A stretch of DNA of 64,000 nt from Pempheris klunzingeri. Taxonomy: Eukaryota > Chordata > Actinopteri > Acropomatiformes > Pempheridae. The position numbers and the translations under genes are program-made. The DNA lies in contig NW_027254967.1 of NCBI RefSeq assembly GCF_042242105.1, positions 1-64,000 on the forward strand, written 5' to 3'. Positions 48,841 to 61,003 of the stretch are shown in pieces. The first letter of the stretch is position 1, and the number at the start of each line of letters is the position of its first letter. The notes under the pieces are model-generated. The model did no database searches, was not told where the DNA came from, and was given only the letters and a program-made list of their open reading frames with translations.

Positions 48841-49439
48841 TCGCTTCCTTGTAGGAAAGACTGATATCACTATAACTTAGAACATTACTTCTTCTCACAA
48901 TTCCTCACATTATTAATAATTTTAAACTTTTAATCTTCCCACCTAAAAAGTCCTTAAACAGCACTGACCTTGTGGATTATAACTATCACAGATCTACCAG
49001 CTCCTGAAAGAGTGGTGGCCAACCTGAAACCTGCAGGTAAACACACTGCACCACCACTGATTTTTTTAAAAAAGCCCCTTCATTTACTCACCTGTCTGTG
49101 CCCTGTCCTTTAAATTCATTCACACTCAACACCATAATCATGCTGTATGGGGCTTGAATTAAAAACAAAAAACATAGAAAGAGGCATGAACAATGTGCAG
49201 ACAGGTGGTTTTGGAGGTCACCACAAGTCATTGTTTACTCACCTTTTGTCTACAAAGTCTTTCAAAGTCGAGATTCTCGTGCACATAAATCACCTGAAAC
49301 GTGTGGGGCAGCGGACCTGAACCCTGCACACGGTCTGGTTTATGGTTATGGTGGCGAATTATACATCGGGGGAAAACCGTGCATTTCATGGGAGGAGAAA
49401 AGTAAAAAAAAAAAAAAATCATTGAACGGGTTAATTTTG

Positions 49440-49983
49440 AGTCATACCAGACTCCGAGAAGTAGAAAAATGAGAAAAAAAATTCCTCCGCCGCGGCCACA
49501 CAGAAAGAAAACTTAAGCGTCTAGAGTGGTTTCATGTTGTGTCCAGCTTAAAACCAACACGTGTATTGGTTAGAATACATTTTCTAAAGCCTCGATAGAC
49601 GGTGGGTTTTAAATGTAAGCGTTTAACATGTTTTTAACCATCTTTTCAGCCCGATGATAGATCCCCGCTGCCTTGAGCGGAAGGATACGTGCTTGTGTCC
49701 CTCCGCTACGGCAGACTTCAGTGAGCGGACTGAGGTGGGAGAGTTTTTCACCGCCGTGTGGAGCCTCGACCAGCCAAAGTCACATTTATCTGAACCTAAA
49801 ACGGCTTTAACGGAGCAACTCGTCGGACACACGTGAAGAAGAAGTAGCTGAAATGTTAGTGTAGTCTGTCCTCTTAATTACCTGTGTTCATTTCCAGAGA
49901 GACGCTTTTTGAGAAGTGAGTTAACCGTCCCGGGAGACAACTCAACTTTGGGCTGGCGACCTTATGTGGATTTTACAGAAAAT
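49440..49983 (+). promoter_or_regulatory. Probable notch2 promoter and 5' UTR
   Basis: CpG content rises from about 49480 (CCTCCGCCGCGGCCAC) to the ATG, with GATCCCCGCTGCCTTGAGCG and GTCCCGGGAGACAAC. This fits a CpG-island promoter plus 5' UTR leading into the first coding exon. Short open frames (49654-49836 plus) may act as upstream ORFs. No TATA box is placed with confidence. Confidence 0.45.
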
Positions 49984-51758
49984 ATGGAGCACATCCCCGG
50001 TTTCTCCTCGGGCAAATCACTAGTCCTTGTCCTCTGCTTCATCCACCTCTCTCTGGGTAAGTTTTTCAGCCGTGTTGTTTTTCTCTAATAACTCACAGAA
50101 CTTGTCATGATCCCGTCTGCATCTGTACACGGGGCTGACATAGCATCTCCACGGACTCCTGTGTGTCACTAGCTAGCTAGGTGAGCTGATTTGAAAAACG
50201 TACCTTTGAAAAAGAATAAAAAAAAAAAAAAAAAGCCTCATGAGGTGCGAGGCTGACTTTTAGAAAGTATTTAAACCGTGTTGTGTGATAATTGTTTAGT
50301 TCCTGCTGCGCACTGATGGGTACTGATGTGGTCTTACACCAAAACACACGGCAGCTAACTTAACCTGGTGTTACTTTAATATTACTCCAACATCAATGAG
50401 TGTGTCACTGAAATACTCACATTTAATAACGGTATATTCCTCTCAGCCTTATCACTGCTATTACTTTATTACCACTCAAAGACTCCCGGGCTGTTTCCAC
50501 ATAGATTTAAAGGCCATAATTGATTGCACACCTCCGTAAAGCCACTAAAACCGAGGCTAAATTCTCCATGTGTCTAATTCAGTGGGATAATGTCTGGTTT
50601 AATATGGATACCGTGGCCTACTACAGTCGCACCGCTGTCCAGATGTTGAGCAGCGAGTGCTAGAGAGAGAATTCAAAATGGACACTTAACCATGTTTAGG
50701 CTGCGCTGCTGAATTGAGAGAGCTGACAGTGATGAAGGTGTGGAGGACATGTGGGTTTTATGCCAACATCATTATGGTTAAATAGAGTTTCAAGGGGAAA
50801 CTTATTTACCCTGTACAAGACTCTACACCTTCTGCTACATGTGCAACACTGTCACAGGTTTCTGACCATCCTGCAGCTAAGAAGTTTGGGTCAATGATCA
50901 AGCATGTGTAAATGCTCTAATGTGTGAAATAATGAAGAGGGAATGGGTATATAACTTCAGAAATGTTTGATATTTTTAGACAGGACAGGACCTGGATATA
51001 GTTGGAAATCACTCAAATCATGCACCTGTGCTGTGTATTTGTCATAGAATTGCTGGCAGTGTGCATGTGTATTTAAACAGCATATACCAGGTTAACTGGT
51101 TTACTTACTAATGCACCTATCTTGAATTAAGCACTTCTTAGAGTTTGTTAATTCTAGTAGTCCAATAGCAGGTTCTAAAATACATGTTTAAGTCTGGAGT
51201 CAGCTCACAGTGGATTAGGAACTACTCCGAAGAATGAAAGGTTGTCTTGCACAGAAACATTAAAAGTACCTTTGGGCCTTGTGGCTCACACTGGCTGGTA
51301 TCTAACACAGAGCTTGTACTTGAGATGTAACCAAATATGCTAAAATATAGAAAAGCGTATGGTATAGAAAATAATTTTAGCTTGTAGTAAAGCTGTTCTG
51401 CAAACACAAAGGCGTGTAAACACTGTCATATACCTACTACATTTGTTTCTGTGGCTGTTCTGGGAAACAAGACGTAGCCTTGTACCCTTTTAGGCCTTTG
51501 TGTGAGTGTGCCAAGGCAGAGAATCTGGTGTCATCTCACATGATTTTCTAGCCTTTTAGCTCAGAGTTGATACATGCAGCCGTGCTATTCTTGCTCATGT
51601 TTTTTCATGGACTATAGGTGACTTGTGAACGGAGAAGTGACACAAAAGAAGAAAAGACAATGTAAAAGTGCTGCAGGCAGTGCAAGGAGAGGCAGAGGAA
51701 TGTTGTTGGTGTTTGACATTCCTCCCTCCCTCTCTTTTCAGCCTCTCTCTCTCTCTCA

Positions 51759-51790
<32 letters not shown>

Positions 51791-51833
51791 TACATACACA
51801 CACACACACACACACATACACACACACACACAC

Positions 51834-51864
<31 letters not shown>

Positions 51865-54800
51865 CTCTCTTTGTGCACCATGATTTTCTTTTCTTTCCCC
51901 TCTCCATCCTCACCTATCCATTTTCCTGCTAATGCTAAAGTTCCCAGTAGCTGGGGCACTGCCGTAATGCATCAACTGTTATCGCAGCCTGTGATGGGTG
52001 CAAGGGACAAGTGGTTTTCCACATGACAGGATGGCATGTTAGAAGGTGTTGCTCACCTTGATGACGTAAGGGAGGTTTGAGGTTTACTCACGCTGCAATC
52101 GGTGCCTGTAGCCTGCAGTCTGCGGCTTTGTTTTCAACCAGTTCACTGTGGGTGTTTTTTGTTTTGTTTTACCAATGCCAACAAAACTGTGTCAAAATGT
52201 CTGTATCTTGCTGTGTTTTATTTGATAGAATTTGATATTTTATAAAAAAAAAATTTCATCAAATTCTCTAAGGAGCTTGCAGTCATTTGCTAATCGCTGT
52301 GACCACTTCACTTCTTGTATCTTCTTCACAATAAAAATCTGTCCTAAGTTTGCTAATATGATGCGTGCATACAGTTTCATAACAAAGATTACCTGCCTCA
52401 TCACACATGTAGAACCAGATCAGTTTAGTGCAGTACAGCTCTGTTGGGGAGGAACAGTTTGACCTTACTCCTCAAATGGACCACAATATTGTGAGCCACA
52501 ACAAAGATTCCCTGCTGTGAACAGGCAGTGGAAATTTTTATTACAGACAAGACTGCATGCAACAGTACAGCTAAAGAACATAATCCTGAGACAGTGAAAA
52601 TGGGGCACAGCACACTCCCTGTGCTACATTAATCAGCCACTTTTCATTGTCTGAAGCAGATGATACTATCAGTATGTTCTTTGTGCTCAGTGTTACTAAG
52701 CTCTGACTGCAAAAGGTGATGTGTGACATATTCCTAAATTACCAGTTACAACGTACCAGAGACCACACTGGCATTTAACAACAAATTATGTGGTTTGTTT
52801 TGCTATTTGAGCAACAAGTATAAATTCTTATACGTCATTGAATTGTAATTTTAGGGCCTGTAGAAGAAAATGAAGACCCTCTGGGTGGATGCAGGAACAT
52901 GGTTAATACACTGCTACAGTCTAGTGACGTAGTTGAATGTTAATCTGCTTCTTGAGGAAGCGTAGGTGCCATCTTTGTGGCACACGACATGGTGATACTC
53001 CTATGGTGTGGTCATGTGGATGGTTGCATATATTTGCCCAGGGCGAACGGCAGACAGCTGACATGCGTGTGTGTATCTATTTGCGTGTGTGTATGTATTG
53101 CATTGTGGATACAAACTGACAAAGGCCAACAATTGTGCCGCCCATGGTTTACTGCTGGAGCCTGGTGTGAAATGTGATTTATCTGCGCCATGCTTCGCCC
53201 TGCCCACTGAGGACAAAGATATTTATTGATCTGCCCACAACACTGCATTATTTACGGACCACCAGCTCTACCCACTGCTTTGTGGCTGTGTTATTAATGT
53301 GGCTTAAGACATCTTCTCTGTGACACCCTCCAAGCTTTCCCGTTGGTTTCTTTTTTATCTCTTCCCATCTGCTCCCTGCAATCTCTGTAAGATAAATTTA
53401 CCATTGCTTCAGTATGTTATATTCAGTTCAGCCTTCTCCACCCTTTTGATTAGTAGTGTAGTTAAAAAGCCAGGCCTCCACATGTGTTTAGCTCCCTAGT
53501 TTTTGGTTGTAGTGGGAGAGAGTAGTAAATAATGTGTGGAACTGTATGAGCCATTGGGTGATGGTCTGTGCGACTGTGCTCCAGATGTATGTGTGTCTGT
53601 ATTTCCATGCACACATACAGAACATATGTGTGTGCCTCTGTGGGCTTAGAATAGACGTTAACTCACAGACCTACGACGATTAAAGTCTTGAAGTTGAAAT
53701 GCATAGCAGACAAGGTGAAAGCCATAGTTATGGGCCTGTTACCATTTTTCTTCACAGTTCTAATACTGCGCCAATGTCCGCTCGACCAGTTAGCTCTTAG
53801 TGTGTTTGATCCTCATGCATTAAATAAATGCCAGTCAAAATATGAATGAAACTAGGTGCATGCCTCACATGAACCGCATGCACTGTTACTATAGGGGGTG
53901 GTGTTTGTGGCTGTGAAGGTCGAGAGGATTACAGAGCGTTGTGTCTGCACTGTTGAACAGGTTAGCAAATTAACAGGGAATTACTTTGGCCTGCATTCCT
54001 TGGCCAACACAGCCCCGTAATCCTGGAGACATTCAGGCAGGGTGCACAGAGTAATGAACCAGGCAGACCACATCAGGCAGGACAAGGGGGGGAAACTCGT
54101 AATGGGTAATGGGTCGCAGTATTCATTTAGTCCTGTGTTTCAGTCAGCTGTAATTTGTGGCATATAATCAGTCTTATTTCAGTACTAGGATGTGGATATG
54201 AATTGACTAGACTATTTTACATTGTGGAATATTTCAAAGGTATTATACATTCGAATTACTACCATCTGTTATTATCTGGTTAAAGCAGAGTGTATCAATA
54301 AAGATTTGCCAGTGCATAGAAAGACGCTGGCTCTGGTCAGGTAACTGTCCATTTGCTCCTACTGTTTGTCACCCAGCGATTAACCTGATGTCTTTAAACC
54401 TCTGCTCTGATTAACTATGGAAAGGTTGCATATAAAAATACAAGGGGAATGGAGAGAGAAGTCTGTATTTTTAGCCAAACTAGACCAGTGGAAATCATTT
54501 TTAATGGTTAACCAACCATCTATGTTGGTATGAGAAAAAAAAAATCACATTGGGATATGGTTTTCCATTGTTGTCACTGGTCATTGTTGTTCAGATACTG
54601 TTGATTCAAATCTGGTAAACTCAGCAACTTCCAAGCTAAACGAATGATGATAAACTTTTACCAAAATCTGTCACAGCATGAGGTCTGAAATACACTCTGA
54701 CAAAAACATTTGACTCATTAGGATGAAAGGATGTTTGACTTTGTACCATGTTCCTCTGAATTCATAATATCAAAACAGCCCATTGTCGGCCTGTCTCAGG

Positions 54801-55160
54801 AGCTGTTGGTGAGCAGTTCAAGTGAGTTGAGTCTTATTCTGCGGACATGGTATTGTATCACTGGATATGTATTTTGTTTACATTCTTTTTGTGGATAGAC
54901 TCACAGACAGAGTCTGGTTCCAGTTATCGGAGTAGATCTTAAAATACTCGACACTTCAGTTTATAGCTACAAAATCTAAAACTATGTAAATGTAACTAAG
55001 CATGTCTGCACATTGGTCCTGAGGTTGTTTTTTTTAAATCATAATTTAAAAAAAAGAATTGGAGGGGGGGGAAAGTTGAATATGAACGAGCAAGGGAAAG
55101 TCCCTGCATTAGGCTTGTCTCGTCTGCTCGCCCTGTTTCTGTTTTTTTCTCCCTCCAACA

Positions 55161-55210
<50 letters not shown>

Positions 55211-58200
55211 TGAGATTCTCTGAACTTTAGTAAGTAATTACAGCAGCAAGGAGGCCGTCTCAGTTGGGAGCGTAGCAGACTAATTACTGGAGCCGTTCCA
55301 ATCAAGATGTCCTCCATCTTAATCTAATTGTTATCAATTGAAGCTACTGTTGATGTCAGTCTGTGGCTCACTCGTGCATTTCTCTTGTCTAGGTTTCAGT
55401 GTTTTAATGTGTACCCAGAGTGCAATAGGTTACATTAAACAAAAAGTCGGAAGTGGATCGAGTTTAGTAATGCGGGTACTGTTGCATTTAAGTATGGCTT
55501 GATCTATCTTGAAAAGATACATGAACTTGAGACATCCCTATTAATCACAAGTTTTACTGTTTCTGTTGGCGCTGATCTGTGTGTTACGGTATGTCACCAC
55601 CCTCAACACTGAAGCTGACTTGGCAGACTGAGGCCTTAAAGCCCCTGCTTGGTTCATCTGCTTGGTTCATCTGCTGTTTGTGTGGGCCAGTGAAGTTTCC
55701 CTCAGGGTAACAGTGTTTAGTTTGAGCCTCGTCTCCCTCCTTCCATGCTGAGCGAAGGGTATTTTATTGCAAGTTACCATGACGACTGTTTGGCCTGCTG
55801 GATATAGAGGCTTGTACAGCAATTCCAGGAAATGGGGTTACTTCCTCACTCAGTGCGAACAACTTCCTGCCCTCCGCTGTATGGATGTGCGCCAGGGCTC
55901 AGGGACACCCATTCGTGTGCAGTCTTTGTCTGTATTCTCATAATTACTTCCCCATCTCAATCCTCAGCTATTAGCTCAAAGCCCTGTCTATCTCTCTCCC
56001 TCCCTCACCCCTCCTCTTTCTACATCTTTGACAGTCTTTTTTTCTTCTCTTGACATGGCCGGGTCTCTCTAGGGACCCGCTGTGGTGTCGGTGACAAAGC
56101 AGTGGCGAGTGCTGAGGGAGGAACCAGTGTAATGCCAGCTGAGCGCAACAACCAGGCTTCCCCTCTCATTTTCTTGGTCTACACCGTTAAGGGATGTGCT
56201 TTCTGCTTTTCTCTTAAACTTAAATTTTATTCACATGACGTCTGTGTGCTTTCAGTTTTTACAGATTCTCACAGAAAACTAGCCAGATTTAAAAAGAAGA
56301 GTTTGGTTTAAACTTATCTTTAGCTGGAATTTATGTCACTACTTATTCAAAAGTAGTTGTGGTTTCTGCCCTTCACCACTCAGTAAATGCTTCTAGTTAT
56401 AGAAGGTGAACATTTTAATAGAAAGAAAAACAAATGAGCTGCTGATCATGCAGAAAAGTTATTTTGAATAATAATAAAACAATATTAAGACTGTATTAAG
56501 AATGTATGTACAAGGTTCACGGCAGTCTGTTTAATAATTGTTGAGACAGACAGTATTCAGACGGCTTTGTTTAATATTCACAAGAAACTGCTATAAGTTA
56601 TGGGGGCTTCCAGGTTCCCACAGATAAGGCAGTCTGCTTTAAAACTATGACTAATTGATGTCATCCTCTGTTATGATGATGCAATAGTGTCACAAACAAT
56701 GACGGGCTTGCCTTTACTCAAGACTCCACAAGTGCCGGGAGCTAGAAAGTGTCTCGCAATGTTCAACCCCGGGGCAGAGTCAGGGTTATTCAAGGTGAAA
56801 ATTAGCTGATTGCTGATTGAAAGAATTAGTCCAACTGAAATTAAATTGCTTTTGTTTTGTAAATATCTGTAAATCACTTGTCTTGTCTGGTGTCATGATG
56901 GCGCCCCCTAGTTATCTAACTAACCTCCTTGGTATCTAACAAACACGAGCACACATCTTGTCCGCTACTATAGCTTGATGAACAAGTGACCAAACAAACC
57001 TTAACAGGGAAAAAGTTCTCTGCTAATGTCAGTTTGAAGGCTGACGTTAGGTGGCTAATTAGCTGCTCAGCGGCAGCACATTAAACAGCATGGAAATGTA
57101 CCTGTTAATGTCACTTCAGTCCATTTAGATTAACAAAAAATGTAAAAAAAAATTTTGGCTGCAAAAAGGGATGACTAAATGTGGCTTCAGTTGGACTTTA
57201 ATGCTTTTTCTACAGTAGAATAAGCTAAAGCAGATACCATGACTGAGTCTGTTGCTATTAGCTTTATTGTATCTGCTCTTTCTTGATATGCCAATTTTGC
57301 ACATAAAATGCACATAAAAACAGGTGGATGGAAACATACCTATTGCCACTGCTTGGAGGACCTCTCTCGCTTTCCATGCAGCAGCACAGTGAATAATTTT
57401 CCGTTGCCACATCTACATAATGAAACTAACAGCAGACCAGAAGCTTCCCCTTTTTGTCAACACTCAAATATTCGTTGTATAGATTTTTACTTCTCTTATG
57501 TTTTTTGTTGCAGAGGCACATTGTAACTATGCTTGAAAAGTGCTATGCAAATAAGGCTACTAACATTTGTTGTATTGAGGTCATTGAGGAAAGTTTGAGA
57601 AAAGTGATCTATCATCCGTGTATGTCGATTTTCTGTTTTCACACTCTATATGATGGCATGTTTACAGATACATAGCTCACTGTAGCCCCCCCCCCCACCC
57701 CCTCCCCATTAACCTTTAACAGACAAATGTAATAGACACATAAAGCTGGTAGATGCATCACTAGTTAAGACCAGGAAGGGTCCAAATAATACTAATAAGA
57801 CTAGCACACTATCACTACTACAAATACTATAAAGTACTATGCACTATGATACTTGTCAGATAGCTCTGTGTTCTGTCTCTGCTCACACAATCTGCCCGTA
57901 GTTTCACTGTTGACTTTGTTGATTGAGTCTTATCAAGGCTCTCATTCCTGGGAAATTTTCCTGTCCATGCTTCATTGATAGTGAAGTGTGAGAACAGCCA
58001 GGTAGAAAACCATCTGACTGTGTGTGAACGTTTTGTTTTGTTGTTTGTTTTACTCCAGAGGGACAGATTGCGGAAACCTTTCTGAACTTTCGGTCGGGAA
58101 ATTTGTGACCTCTACATCATGGGGCTATTGTTTTTTGCATGTGTGTGTGTTAAAATGGCGTAATAGGAGGCAGGCTGTCCCAAATCTGGTAAGATCATTG

Positions 58201-58801
58201 CGTCTGGCATTACAACAGCGTGCATGGGAAGCTCGTCAAACCAGTCAAGAGATGAGAGTAACTTTTTCCTGTCTCTGCTCTCTTGCTTCCATTCTGTCAC
58301 TCCCCCTGTCGTATGCATTGGTCTTCTCAGGTCTCCCTTCCTCCTCCCCCTCAGCATGACTTTTATTTTCTGCTGATCTTGCAGCTCACTGCTCAATGAC
58401 TGGTATCAGCCGTGTCCTATGGTGTGTTGCCCAGATTTACTGTCCAGTAATAAAATTTCAAGTTTTTATGGTTTATTCAGAAGCAGATTAAACATGATTT
58501 TGCATTAAACTTCGACTTAAATCCGATCAAAGCCAAAAGTGAAAGTTCCACTGTGTCACAGTGTTCTGTTTAACCACATATGTGTGCATCATCTGCTGTC
58601 TGCGCTGTGCTGTAATGTGAGCATGATTTTCTTGTGTTGACTCGTAGCTAGTGTGAGCACCGTATGACTGCTCAGTACAGAATTAGTCTCAAAATAGCAC
58701 ATATTTATATTCTGTGGTCTCTGGTAGTGCGGCAGTAGTCTCATATCAACTCATACTTTATTACAGTGGACGCCTGTGCAGTTGCGCACATAGAGGCATG
58801 C

Positions 58802-58832
<31 letters not shown>

Positions 58833-61003
58833 TGTGTGTGCGCGTGCTTGTGGGGATTATGAATTTCACAGTGGTTTATGTATGGTATCCCCATGTCTAA
58901 TGGCCTATGTCTGTCAGCCTGCCCCTAAGGCACTAGTCCAAGACCAGAGCAGTTCAGAGACTGGACCCTGAACGTACAGCAACTAAAACTAACTACATGT
59001 GTCCAAGTTTTAACACTGCTAAATCATATCAAATAGGGCTGATAATGGTTAACCTTCACAGGGACTCCTCAAATAGAGTGACACTGATTAATCTAGGCAC
59101 AGGAAGTAACACCATTCTTCAGCACACTTCCTGTAATGCAATGACTTTTGTGAAGATGCAGCTTCTTCTAAATCAGCTGACCTACCCTCAGTTTTGTCAA
59201 AAGAGCTCTGTTCTAGAAAGTGGGGATGAATCACATAACCGCTAAAACATGTGAGACTATAAATGAAACAAAGTCTTAACATAGCAACATTTGTAAAAGT
59301 TAACGCTTAACAGTAAGGTCTTTTTATTTGGCTACTATATCACATTGATAAATAAAGAACAGAGGCATGCTCTGCCAGCATGGTGTGCGTGAAGACCACT
59401 TAAACTATGTGTCTTTGGCGGCCTGAACACTATTGCCACACAATAGCTGATGTGTCTGGCTATGAGTGTTTCACTAGCTCACAGATAGTTGGGCTTTGTT
59501 GTCTTCGTCAAGGCTCATTTCTGTCCATCCGGCTGCCCTGTGACCACTGGCTGGTTTCAGGCTGGCTTTTTATAGTTGGCTAGCCTTCTGCATTATCTCT
59601 ATAAGGATGAGGGGAAGGAGGAGAAACTCACAGACTTTGTGGAGGGCTTCCCTCAGGTGTGTGTGTGTGTTACCACCTCTGCCAGACATTTTTTTGGGTG
59701 AAGTCCTGAATTAGATTCAAGCAGTGCCAACTCAGCACGCAAGGTTAGATCTACCAGGCTTTGGATTCATTTTCTTGTAATTTAAACAGATTATTTCTTT
59801 GATTTACATAAAAGTTGTATTTTCACTTTTTGGGACATGATGCAGGAGGACGAAATCCTCACGGTGTCTGTGTGTTGATGCAGTAAATCAAGAATGAGAC
59901 GTTGGACGTTGTGTTCCATTAAATCTGGTGAATAACTGTACAGTGGATCACTGAGTCAGAGCAGTCATTTTCACAATATACAATCTGTCCATTTTAATCA
60001 GGAAACTTACGTTCCTGAAACTACAACTTCTAATGTGTGAAGGTTGTCTTTAAACACCCTATGTGGTACAGTATGTGATACCATTGACATTATGCAATTG
60101 GGGCTGTACCAAACTGTTTCAAGCCACGAAGCTTCATTCATAATGTTGACATTCAAATTTTAAACCAGCATTCGCACATCTTTCTTGCATGTGCAATCAT
60201 CCTTATTAAAGCAATGATATATTTCTACACAGATGCAGATAAAGATTAGGCTACAACAAACCAACGGCCCATTATTGCGAAACCCCAATAATCCCAAAAA
60301 TCTTAAGTGTGCTGGAGTATGCGGGGCCCAAGGTTAAGCAAAGACAAAACGAGGCAACATGGAGACCCCATGCTTGGGGAACTCTGCTTGAGGGTTTTAG
60401 AAACATGCTTGTCAGAGGCCTGCTGCATAACTGGGTAGGTTCAGCGTGTGGTTCAGGACCCTGCGAACCCATGATGGGCTCTGACGCAGGGCATCCAGGT
60501 CTCTCTACCTCATAGTCAGTGTGGCAGGAGAAGATCCAATGTGACATTTTTTAGACTATAGGGATTTCTAAATAATGGGTTGTTGAACAATGGGGAGTGG
60601 TATCATGTGGTAGCATAGTGTTATACTATTGTAAATTACTGATACAAGTTGTTACAAAGAATAAGATAATCTGCATTTGCTTGGCACTTGGCACTCCAGC
60701 AACACGTTATCAGTTTCATACCAACAACGATCAAAGAAAGCACCAGTTTGGAAGCATTTTAACTTCACTCATAACTTCACATTCATTTTATTCATGATTA
60801 CGCCATGAAGTAATTAGATGGTCACACTTAACTTAAAATTTTGGCAGATTTAACTGAACATTAAGCAAATGAAGTGCTTCTCTTATTGTCCACTCTCTAA
60901 CTTGTCTCTTGTCTCTTGCAGGTCTGCAGTGTATGGGTGATAAGGCGCCTTGTGTTAACAACGCTACATGTCTGACCTTTAACAATGGCACTGAATACTG
61001 CAG
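49984..61003 (+). CDS. notch2: NOTCH2 receptor, first two coding exons (partial, continues beyond the window)
   Basis: NOTCH2 is a single-pass receptor cut after ligand binding to release a transcriptional activator. Only its N-terminus is here. Exon 1 (49984-50056) encodes [19 protein letters not shown] then IHLSL, a signal peptide. Donor GGGTAAGT, phase 1. Exon 2 (60922-61003, 82 nt, the size of the vertebrate Notch second exon) encodes [16 protein letters not shown] then [10 protein letters not shown], the first half of EGF repeat 1, with donor CAG|GTAAGA, phase 2. LQC....PCVN....C.T..NGT.YC fits human NOTCH2 better than NOTCH1 or NOTCH3. Position beside sec22b, as in human 1p12, supports notch2. 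Two N-glycosylation sequons (NAT, NGT) are visible. Exon 3 was not found before 64000, so intron 2 exceeds 3 kb. Confidence 0.9.
51742..51870. repeat. Compound (CT)n(CA)n microsatellite with TACA interruptions
   Basis: About 130 nt: a CT block followed by CA arrays broken by CATACA at fairly regular spacing. It creates long spurious Thr/His and Cys/Val frames. Confidence 0.95.
55161..55208. repeat. (CA)n microsatellite
   Basis: A perfect CA array of about 48 nt in notch2 intron 1. Confidence 0.95.
57686..57708. repeat. Poly-C tract
   Basis: A C-homopolymer of about 12, then an A, then further C runs. It may be prone to sequencing error. Confidence 0.8.
58799..58848. repeat. (GT)n microsatellite with CG interruptions
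   Basis: A GT array of about 50 nt whose right part alternates GTGTGTGTG with CGCG. Confidence 0.9.

Larger units (their letters stand above)
39450..49440. other. Gene-free interval between sec22b and notch2
   Basis: About 10 kb with no recognisable gene on either strand. It contains an interspersed repeat at 41885-42545, a LINE-like tail at 43566-43644, a reversed repeat copy at 48620-48840, and microsatellites at 45055-45098 and 47062-47115. Open frames such as 42858-43247, 46684-46989 and 47947-48336 have no conserved look and no paired splice sites. Regulatory DNA for notch2 could lie here but cannot be told from sequence alone. Confidence 0.5.
50057..60921 (+). other. notch2: notch2 intron 1 (10.9 kb)
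   Basis: This long first intron has no recognised gene. It contains microsatellites at 51742-51870 and 55161-55208, a C-rich run at 57686-57708, a (GT)n array at 58799-58848 and a tandem 15-mer (CTGCTTGGTTCATCTGCTTGG) near 55650-55680. Long first introns of Notch genes often carry enhancers, but none can be identified from this sequence alone. Confidence 0.7.

Noticed and set aside
60309-60515. 68-aa plus-strand frame in notch2 intron 1
   Set aside because: It is not an EGF-type exon and lacks splice signals. It is probably chance or a repeat remnant.
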